Source: Clostridium_I sp963725425 (GTDB lineage Bacteria; Bacillota; Clostridia; Clostridiales; Clostridiaceae). From it: DNA of 64,000 nt. The position numbers were made by a program, and so were the translations under genes. Positions within the stretch are counted from its first letter, which is position 1, and each line of letters opens with the position of its first letter. The DNA lies in the NCBI GenBank assembly GCA_963725425.1, contig CAVRYJ010000006.1, forward strand, positions 1 through 64,000, written 5' to 3'. This document shows positions 57,500-64,000 of the stretch, in pieces. The notes under the pieces are model-generated. The model was not told the DNA's origin. It did no database searches and was given only the letters and a program-made list of their open reading frames with translations.

Positions 57500-58012
57500 A
57501 TGCAAGTAGATCCAACTTCTCAGTTAAGTCAGCTTCAGGCACTACAACAAACACTTTCAAGTAGTGGTAGTAACTCTGATTCAAGTAGCAGTGACAGTAG
57601 TACTAGTGCACTGTTTTCATCACTATTAAATGAATTAGTGAACACTTCAAATAGTAGTACTGCGAATACTTCGGCAAAAACTGCAGCAAGCGCTGTTAAT
57701 GCTACTACAGGTAGTAGTTCAAGTGGATTAGACTCTTTGACTCAGAACTCGAAAAGTTTACAACAAATGATCCAATTACAGGCATTACAAAGCTTGTCTT
57801 CAGCTTCAGGGAGTAGTGATAGTAGTGATGGTAGCGATAGTAGCGATAGTAGTGATGATAGTAGCGGTATTGGTAGTATCGGCGGAAACAGCAGTGATAC
57901 ATCAGACCTATTAAATACAATTGTTCAAGCTCTAGCTCAGAAACAGAATACTAGTACTACCAATGCAAGTATTGCTAGTGCCGTAAGCAATGCAGGCATA
58001 GCAAGTAAATAA
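57500..58012 (+). CDS. Ser/Asp-rich low-complexity protein, unknown
   Basis: 170 aa, no signal peptide, no Cys. The N-terminus has an amphipathic Gln/Leu stretch (SQLSQLQALQQTLSSSG). A Ser/Asn/Thr linker follows, then a second similar helix (SLQQMIQLQALQSLSSASG), a run of Ser-Ser-Asp and Ser-Asp units (about 100-125), and a Ser/Asn/Ala tail. The codons are irregular (agtagt, agcgat), so this is not a simple DNA microsatellite. AGGAGG lies upstream of ATG 57500. I do not recognise it. Confidence 0.65.
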   Translation: MQVDPTSQLSQLQALQQTLSSSGSNSDSSSSDSSTSALFSSLLNELVNTSNSSTANTSAKTAASAVNATTGSSSSGLDSLTQNSKSLQQMIQLQALQSLSSASGSSDSSDGSDSSDSSDDSSGIGSIGGNSSDTSDLLNTIVQALAQKQNTSTTNASIASAVSNAGIASK

Positions 58013-58018
58013 TTTAGC

Positions 58019-58186
58019 TAAGTATCATCAAAGAAATAACAAGTCAGTATTCTGGTCTATTTTGTTAATGGTATGCAACGCCTTCCATAACCATTACATA
58101 TATCAATATGCGCAAGGTTTTGGCTTCTCGCCTACCGCAAAATATCCTCAGAATCTTTGATTTGTTATTTTTTTTCAGATACCTAA
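58019..58186 (+). repeat. Family A intergenic repeat, full copy with paired end changes
   Basis: 168 bp. The left end is TAAGTATCATCAAAGAAATA and the right end TTTTTTCAGATACCTAA. Compared with GGCATC/GATGCC elsewhere, the C-G pair is changed to T-A in both arms. Interior CTATTTTGTTAATGGTATGC keeps five extra bases (TTAAT) at the place where a family B element is inserted in the copy at 3342. Confidence 0.85.
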
Positions 58187-58327
58187 ATAAAAAAAGTAGA
58201 GATTTAATTAAAAAAGATGCCATGATTTGGTGGTATCTTTTTTGTATTTAATTAAAATAGGATTAGACCATATTTATATTTTGTGGTATTCTAATAATAT
58301 ATTACGTGCATGAATGGAGGCAACATA

Positions 58328-59290
58328 TTGATTTTTAAGAGAATAAATGAATTACAAGCTGGAGCAAAGGTAGATAGTTTTTATATAATAAAATCTGTCG
58401 CCAGTAGAGTGTCATCAAATAACAAGAAGTACCTTGATTTTACTATGGGCGATAAAACCGGTGAGATCAGCGCCAAACTTTGGGATGCATCTGATGAAGA
58501 TAAAGATTCATATAAGGAAAATGTCCTAGTTAAAATTAGAGCTTCCGTAGTAGAGTGGCAGAACAACTTACAACTAAAAATAGATAAAATTAGAGTTTCT
58601 AATGAAGATGATAAAGTGAATGTAGCAGACTTTGTGGCTTCAGCACCTGATTCTGCAGAGGACATGTATTTGAATGTGCTAGAATTTATAGAAAAAATAA
58701 AAAATGAAGATATAAAAAAAGTTGTAAACTATATTTTAGATGCATCTGGAGAAAAAATAATGAATTTTCCAGCTGCGAAAAAAAACCATCATTCTATTAG
58801 GTCGGGTTTATTATATCATGTAACCACCATGTTAAAAGCTGGAGAGGGGTTATGTAAGGTTTATAATTTCTTAAATACAGATTTAGTATATGCAGGAGTA
58901 ATACTACATGATATGGCTAAACTTGAAGAAATGGATGCTTCAGAGCTTGGAATAGTGACAGATTATACAATTCAAGGACAGTTACTAGGGCATATTGTCA
59001 TGGGTGCAGAGAAAATAAGGGCAGCTGCAGATGTTCTTGGCACAGATAAAGAAATTTCAATGATTTTACAGCATATGGTTTTGGCTCACCATTATGAGCC
59101 AGAATATGGTAGTCCAAAGAAGCCTATGCTTCCAGAAGCTGAAATGCTTCATTATTTGGATGATATGGATGCCACCATGTTTGATATGAAAAAAGCTGTG
59201 GAATCAGTAAAACCTGGAGAAATGTCTGATCAGGTATGGTCTCTAGAAAGAAGAAAAATATATAATTCACAATTTGATAAAATGGTGTAA
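58328..59290 (+). CDS. YhaM-like 3'-5' exoribonuclease, OB fold plus HD domain
   Basis: About 320 aa. The N-terminal OB fold (KYLDFTMGDKTGEISAKLWD) binds nucleic acid. The HD phosphohydrolase domain has NHHSIRSGLLYHVTTM, GVILHDMAKLEEM, LGHIVMGAE and VLAHHYEPEYGSP. This architecture is YhaM, a 3'-5' exonuclease of Firmicutes. TTG 58328 is chosen because TGGAGG (58314-58319) lies upstream of it; an ATG at 58310 would place that site inside the gene. lepB follows 32 bp later. Confidence 0.87.
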   Translation: MIFKRINELQAGAKVDSFYIIKSVASRVSSNNKKYLDFTMGDKTGEISAKLWDASDEDKDSYKENVLVKIRASVVEWQNNLQLKIDKIRVSNEDDKVNVADFVASAPDSAEDMYLNVLEFIEKIKNEDIKKVVNYILDASGEKIMNFPAAKKNHHSIRSGLLYHVTTMLKAGEGLCKVYNFLNTDLVYAGVILHDMAKLEEMDASELGIVTDYTIQGQLLGHIVMGAEKIRAAADVLGTDKEISMILQHMVLAHHYEPEYGSPKKPMLPEAEMLHYLDDMDATMFDMKKAVESVKPGEMSDQVWSLERRKIYNSQFDKMV

Positions 59291-59322
59291 GATAGGCAAT
59301 AATGATGATTTCGGAGGATAAA

Positions 59323-59836
59323 ATGAGCGCAAAAAAGATTATTAGTGATTATATAGTACCTATAGCTATTGCAGTTATATTAGCTATGGCTATTCGTCAG
59401 TTTTTATTTTATAAAGTTGTAGTTCCAACTGCATCCATGTCACCCACAATACAAATAAATGATCAATTAATAGTTACTAAAGTTTACAATAAAAGTAGCC
59501 TAAAAAGAGGAGATATTGTGGTATTCAATTCAAAGGAACTGAAGGAAGAAGCTCATTAAAAGGCTTATTGGATTACCTAATGATACTATTAAAATTACCG
59601 AGGATGGTAAAGTATACGTTAATGGCAAGATATCAAAAGAGCCATATGTGGTAAATAATGGGGGAAAAGGTGGTACTTACAAAGTACCAGAAGGTAAGTA
59701 CTTTTTCATGGGTGATAATAGAATTAACTCCTTTGATTCAAGATATTGGGAAAATCCTTATATAGATTGGTCTGATATAAAGGGGAAGGCTAGATTCATT
59801 GTTTTTCCATTCAAAAGATTTGGAATACTAAAGTAA
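59323..59836 (+). CDS. lepB: Signal peptidase I, one frameshift
   Basis: About 170 aa once repaired. Cleaves signal peptides of exported proteins at the outer membrane face. An N-terminal membrane anchor (IVPIAIAVILAMAIRQFLFY) precedes the catalytic Ser in VPTASMSPTIQ. The catalytic Lys is in the IKRLIGLPNDTIKI segment and box E is FFMGDNRINSFDSRYW. An extra A near 59549-59551 (GAAGAAGCTC in place of GAAGAGCTC) shifts the frame before the Lys box; the second part is read to 59836. ATG 59323 follows CGGAGG. Confidence 0.9.
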
Positions 59837-59865
59837 AACCACTTACATAAGTAAATAGTTAAAAG

Positions 59866-59939
59866 GTAAGAGTTAAGAGTTAAGAGTTAAGAGTTAAGAG
59901 TTAAGAGTTAAGAGTTAAGAGTTAAGAGTTAAGAGTTAA
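59866..59939 (+). repeat. Tandem heptamer repeat (GTTAAGA), about ten units
   Basis: Near-perfect GTTAAGA units follow one another without interruption from 59872 to 59939. A shorter, less regular array is at 25064. It lies between lepB and a hairpin in the convergent gap with glgA. Confidence 0.95.
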
Positions 59940-59943
59940 AGAA

Positions 59944-59971
59944 GATTTTTTCTGCTAAGGCAGAAAAAATC
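59944..59971. terminator. Hairpin between lepB and glgA
   Basis: GATTTTTTCTGC-taag-GCAGAAAAAATC, a perfect 12-bp stem. Its T-rich arms could act in either direction. Confidence 0.55.
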
Positions 59972-60026
59972 AATAAAATAGGGACAAAAGTGGATTTATT
60001 TACAAAATTTACATTTATCCCTATTT

Positions 60027-60050
60027 TCATTTTTTTTGATGATGCCTAAG
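60027..60050 (-). repeat. Family A solo end overlapping the glgA stop
   Basis: On the minus strand CTTAGGCATCATCAAAAAAA; the TAG is the glgA stop codon. Confidence 0.65.
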
Positions 60051-61482
60051 ATAAGTATGAGTATAACTCTGCATATTTATGTGCGGATTTTGTCCAAGAA
60101 TTATCTTCTTTCATGGCATTGCTCACAAGTTTTCGCCATATATCTTTTCGGTTATAATAGAAATGTTCTGCTCTCCTAATTGTATATAACATATCATAAG
60201 CATTATAGTTTTCAAAAGTAAAACCATTACCTTGTCCATTAGTTTCATCGAAGGAGTGAACAGTATCACGAAGGCCCCCTGTCTCGCGTACAACAGGGAT
60301 GCTTCCATATCTTAAGGCAATTAATTGTCCTATGCCACAGGGTTCAAATAGCGAAGGCATTAGGAACATATCTGAACTCGCATATATTTTTTGAGCAAGT
60401 GAATTATCAAATTGTAAATTTGCTGAAAGTTTGGTTGGATATTTTTCTGCAAAATATCTGAACATATTTTCATATTCAGCGTCCCCAGTGCCAAGTATTA
60501 CGAATTGAATATTATCTTGAAGCAAATCATCTAAAATGTAAGAAATTAAATCGAAGCCCTTTTGTGGTACAAGTCTAGATACAATACCTATTAGTGGGAT
60601 TTCTTGATTTACTGGTATATTTAGGAACTTCTGAAGTTGAAGCTTGTTTTGAACCTTATTATAAAACTTTTCTGAATCATAATGAGTGTCAATATTAATA
60701 TCAGTTGCAGGGTTATATACATCATAGTCAATACCGTTAACTATACCGCATAAATCATGACATCTGCTTCTTAAAAGACCATCTAGATCTTCTCCAAAAA
60801 AGGGGATTGAATTTCAGAAGCATAACTATTACTAACTGTTGATATTTTATCTGAAAATATTATGCCACCCTTTAGGTAAGAAATACCGTCATAAAATTTC
60901 AGAGCATCTTCATTAAAATAACCGTCATTAAGGCAGAGAAGTTCACTTAGAATATTTTTATCAAATACCCCTTGGTACTTTAAATTGTGTATTGTAAATA
61001 CTGTTTTTATATTGTTGTGACGGTTACTGAATCTGAATATATCTTTTAAAATCACAGGAATCATTCCAGTCTGCCAATCGTTACAATGGATAATATGTGG
61101 GGGAAAAATTCCACATGTGATGTATTGCTTCAAGCACCGCTCTAGAGAAATATCCAAATCTTTCAGCCTCGTCGTAATATCCATAAGGGATGCTATCCCT
61201 ATAAAAATAATATTCATTATCGATAAAATAAAAGGGAATGTCATCATGCTCTAAATATTCAAGCCCACAATACATTTTCCTCCAACCAACAGGTACTTCA
61301 AAACTTTCGATATGATGCATCTTAGATTTGAAGTAAGGAGATATAGAACCATATTTAGGGAGTATAACTCTGGCGTCAATGCCTATTTTTCTAAGTGCTT
61401 TTGGAAGAGCGAAAGCTACGTCAGCAAGTCCACCAGTTTTTATAAATGGAAAACACTCAGATGCTACAAATAAAACGTTCAT
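60046..61482 (-). CDS. glgA: Glycogen synthase (ADP-glucose), two frameshifts
   Basis: About 478 aa once repaired. GT5 enzyme extending alpha-1,4-glucan from ADP-glucose. The N-terminus is MNVLFVASECFPFIKTGGLA with the K-T-G-G-L ADP-glucose site. The middle has HCNDWQTGMIPVILKD and FTIHNLKYQGVFD. The C-terminus has LIGIVSRLVPQKGFDLI, MPSLFEPCGIGQLIALRYG and ETGGLRDTV. The frame breaks at a G-run near 61099-61103 (plus strand, five in place of four) and at an A-run near 60796-60801 (six in place of seven). The stop TAG at 60046-60048 lies in a family A repeat end. Last gene of glgCDA. Confidence 0.93.
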
Positions 61483-61496
61483 ATAATCTACTCCTT

Positions 61497-62645
61497 CTAA
61501 TATAACGACCTTTTCTCTAATACTAGTGGAAAATTTACATCACCTTTTAATTCAGTATTTTCTTCTACAATATTATTTTTATCTATAATAATATTGCATA
61601 ACCTTGAATTTGATTTGATTTTACATCCTTGCATTATGATGCAGTTATTAATTACTGCTCCTTCTTCAACATAGACTCTTCTTGAAAGTATACTGCTATT
61701 TACTGTGCCTTTGATAAGGCATCCATTTGCAATAAGTGAATTTGATACCTTTGATGTACTAAAGTGTTTAGTAGGGGCTTCATCCATAACTTTTGTGTAA
61801 ATAACTCCATTAGCAAAAAATAAATCATTGCTTATTTCAAGATTTAAAATATCCATATTAGCTTTAAAATAGGATTGAATTGAATTAATATATGATAAAT
61901 ACCCTTTAAATTCATAGGCATTAACATCCAAATTCATAATATTATTGTATATGCAATTTCTAAGGTCAGTCCAATATCCCGTTTTTATGCAGTTGTTAAT
62001 TAAGTTTATTAATGTATTCTTATTTAGGATAAACATATCCAGAGACATGTTTACTGTTCCCTCACTGGTCAAGTCATCATTAGCATTTGCCTGAGAAACA
62101 GTAATATTTTTTCCTACGCTTACTACTGAATTGTCCTTATTAATGTTCAAAACATTACAATCTCTAAAATATTTATTATTTGCTTTATCTTTTTTATAAA
62201 TAATTGTAACATCTTTGCCGGATTTTTCGTGGAATCTAGCAGCCGCTTCGTAATCAATATTGCAAATCATAGATGAACGTGATATTACAACCATATTTTT
62301 TTTGCTTCTATAGAGATATTCCATATTATTTTTAATCATTTCAATATCACTTAGGTTAGTATTACTTTCTCCATAATTAAATATAAAAAGTCCATCAATT
62401 TTTCTATCGAGATCCCAAGGTTTTCCAGAACCAATATGGTCAATTAAGGATCGGGATTTACTTTGCGTAAATACACCTATGTTTTTTATGCCTGAATTTA
62501 CCATATTAGATAATACAAAATCTATTATCCTATATCTGCCTGCAATTGGAATTGAAGCAATTAATCTATTCTTTGTTAAATTTTTAATGTTGTCCTCTTT
62601 TTCGTTTAAACACAATATACCCATGTAATCTGAAAGCATATTCAC
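61497..62645 (-). CDS. glgD: Glucose-1-phosphate adenylyltransferase-like subunit GlgD
   Basis: 382 aa. A GlgC paralogue with the nucleotidyltransferase fold (IPIAGRYRIIDFVLSNMVNS) and a C-terminal left-handed beta helix. It lacks the GGxGxRL dinucleotide-binding loop of GlgC: the N-terminus reads MGILCLNEKEDNIKNLTKN. This fits a non-catalytic or regulatory partner of GlgC, as in Bacillus and Geobacillus GlgCD. Located 15 bp after glgC and 14 bp before glgA. Confidence 0.92.
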   Translation of the reverse strand: MNMLSDYMGILCLNEKEDNIKNLTKNRLIASIPIAGRYRIIDFVLSNMVNSGIKNIGVFTQSKSRSLIDHIGSGKPWDLDRKIDGLFIFNYGESNTNLSDIEMIKNNMEYLYRSKKNMVVISRSSMICNIDYEAAARFHEKSGKDVTIIYKKDKANNKYFRDCNVLNINKDNSVVSVGKNITVSQANANDDLTSEGTVNMSLDMFILNKNTLINLINNCIKTGYWTDLRNCIYNNIMNLDVNAYEFKGYLSYINSIQSYFKANMDILNLEISNDLFFANGVIYTKVMDEAPTKHFSTSKVSNSLIANGCLIKGTVNSSILSRRVYVEEGAVINNCIIMQGCKIKSNSRLCNIIIDKNNIVEENTELKGDVNFPLVLEKRSLY

Positions 62646-62660
62646 TACCTCACTTTCTTA

Positions 62661-63803
62661 CTAAACTGCTGCACTTTCCTTTATTTGATTACCTTCTGAA
62701 ATCACAGTTATTTCATTACTATTTCCTACTATACAATTGCTATCAATGACAGCATTGCTATCTATAATAGATTTTCTTATTGTTACATTATCGCCAATAT
62801 ATACATTTGGCATAACTACTGAGTCATATACTTTTGAATTTATACCTATGTGAACTCCTGAAAATAGAACTGAATTATTAACTTCACCTAAAATTATGCA
62901 ACCTTCAACAACTAACGAACTTTTAACGACTGAGTCATAGGCTATATACTGGGGAGGAGTTACTGGATTTACAGAAAAAATTTTCCAATTAGGATTGTGA
63001 ATATCAAGTTCATTATCATCATCTAGCATATCCATATTTGCCTGCCAAAGGCTTTCTACTGTACCAACGTCTTTCCAATAGCCATTGAAGTGGTAGGCAA
63101 ATAGCTTTTTTCCTTCAGATAACATTTTAGGTATTATATTTTTACCAAAATCATTTTTTGAATTTTCGTCTTTTTCATCTTCAATTAAGAGGTTTTTTAA
63201 AACCCTCCAATTGAAAATATATATCCCCATGGAAGCCATATTGTTTTTGGGTACTTTGGGTTTTTCTTCAAACTCATAAATTTCATCATTTTCGTTAGTG
63301 TTCATTATTCCAAAACGGCTAGCATCCTCAAGAGGGACTTCTATTACAGCAATGGTTGCATCGGCTCCTGATTTTTTATGCTTTTCTAGCATTTTCAAAT
63401 AATCCATTTTATAAATATGATCTCCAGATAATACAAGAACATATTCAGGATCATAAGAATCTATAAAGTGTGTATTTTGGTATATGGAATTAGAGGTTCC
63501 TTTATACCAACTGCCACCATCTTCTTCCATATAAGGTGGGAGAACGAAAACTCCACCATTTGTTCTGTCTAAATCCCAAGGGCTACCAAGACCAATATGA
63601 CGATTTAATACGAATGGTTTATACTGAGTTAAAACTCCAACTGTGTCAATTCCAGAATTTGAACAATTACTTAGAGTAAAGTCAATAATTCTGTACTTTC
63701 CTCCAAAAGGGACTGCGGGTTTTGCAATATTTTTAGTAAGAAGACCCAACCTGCTTCCTTGACCACCTGCCAAAATCATTGCAATCATTTCTTTCTTTTG
63801 CAT
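62661..63803 (-). CDS. glgC: Glucose-1-phosphate adenylyltransferase
   Basis: 380 aa. Makes ADP-glucose from glucose 1-phosphate and ATP, the committed step of glycogen (granulose) synthesis. MILAGGQGSRLGLLTKNIAKPAV is the catalytic loop region (GGxGxRL and the Lys). VLSGDHIYKMDYLKM holds the Asp of the active site and FEEKP, GYWKDVGT follow. The C-terminus forms a left-handed beta helix. ATG 63803 has AGGGAGG upstream. First gene of the minus-strand glg operon; its promoter should lie in 63804-64000. Confidence 0.97.
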   Translation of the reverse strand: MQKKEMIAMILAGGQGSRLGLLTKNIAKPAVPFGGKYRIIDFTLSNCSNSGIDTVGVLTQYKPFVLNRHIGLGSPWDLDRTNGGVFVLPPYMEEDGGSWYKGTSNSIYQNTHFIDSYDPEYVLVLSGDHIYKMDYLKMLEKHKKSGADATIAVIEVPLEDASRFGIMNTNENDEIYEFEEKPKVPKNNMASMGIYIFNWRVLKNLLIEDEKDENSKNDFGKNIIPKMLSEGKKLFAYHFNGYWKDVGTVESLWQANMDMLDDDNELDIHNPNWKIFSVNPVTPPQYIAYDSVVKSSLVVEGCIILGEVNNSVLFSGVHIGINSKVYDSVVMPNVYIGDNVTIRKSIIDSNAVIDSNCIVGNSNEITVISEGNQIKESAAV

Positions 63804-64000
63804 TTAAAAGACCTCCCTTGTTTTAAACTTCAAAGTATGAATTTTTATTTTGTGTATATTTATATATTAACCTATTTTATGGAAAAACACACTAGAAAAA
63901 CTATATAATTTTAATAATTATGCCTAAATAGGTATATAATGTATTCTATATAAAAATATAAGATAAGCACTAATGAAATATATATTAAACAATTTTTAAA
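63804..64000. other. Leader and promoter region of the glg operon
   Basis: AT-rich. The minus strand has the glgC ribosome binding site near 63810-63817. Several TATA-like stretches are present but no promoter pair is clear enough to place. Confidence 0.4.

Noticed and set aside
57705..57920. Minus-strand Tyr/His-rich frame opposite the Ser/Asp-rich gene
   Set aside because: It is the antisense reading of Ser and Asp codons; no ribosome binding site.
59866..59939. Tandem repeat as a CRISPR array
   Set aside because: Units are 7 bp with no spacers and there are no cas genes.
1..64000. tRNA or rRNA genes
   Set aside because: No cloverleaf with CCA-type ends or rRNA-like GC-rich block was noticed; a dedicated scan was not possible.

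Overview
The window looks like part of a low-GC Clostridium chromosome. The DNA is very AT-rich, ribosome binding sites are AGGAGG-like, and TTG or GTG starts are common. Marker genes include an addBA pair, a SpoIIP-family protein, a SCIFF ribosomally made peptide with its radical SAM maturase, and a methionine aminopeptidase with an N-terminal SEC-C motif. From memory, the order ruvAB-queA-tgt-yajC-scfAB-secDF-apt-relA-hemZ-aspS followed by glyA and addBA resembles solventogenic clostridia such as C. acetobutylicum. The species cannot be fixed from the sequence alone.

Layout. 1-1260 is the end of an IS1182-family element with a nonsense-interrupted transposase. 1.8-5.2 kb holds a drug-type MFS exporter, a block of nested repeats, dut and a BofC-like protein. 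5.3-10.7 kb holds ruvA, ruvB, a GT2 glycosyltransferase, queA, tgt and yajC. 10.7-16.2 kb holds a membrane protein, scfA/scfB, secD, secF and a shortened, degenerate RecJ-like protein. 16.4-23.4 kb holds apt, relA, a metallo-hydrolase, hemZ and aspS, followed by a probable 6S RNA. 23.8-39.7 kb holds a two-part ThrE-type exporter on the minus strand, glyA, a SpoIIP-like protein, addB, addA, a glucose-type PTS IIA protein, a 3D-domain protein, tpx and map. 40-48.7 kb is more accessory: a broken AraC regulator, an MFS exporter with an isochorismatase-fold partner, adenosine deaminase, a YbaK protein, a PLD-like lipoprotein, four unrecognised genes and an M29 aminopeptidase. 48.8-60 kb holds a GT39-like membrane glycosyltransferase, dcd, a HAD phosphatase, potABCD with a D-aminoacylase-type amidohydrolase, a Ser/Asp-rich protein, a YhaM-like HD protein and lepB. 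60-63.8 kb is a glgC-glgD-glgA glycogen operon on the minus strand.

Two features cut across the gene list. First, intergenic spaces carry several dispersed repeat families. Family A has ends TTAGGCATC...GATGCCTAA, with roughly 165-bp copies, 60-bp short forms and solo ends. Family B is a set of modular hairpins. Family C has GAGGCTGCC-type ends. One B element is nested inside an A element. A-type ends coincide with the stop codons of at least five genes, and B-type sequence supplies a stop codon or a protein C-terminus for two more. Second, about fourteen genes, including normally essential ones (relA, aspS, lepB), are broken by single-base changes. Nearly all lie in homopolymer runs, which points to sequence error more than to real gene decay.
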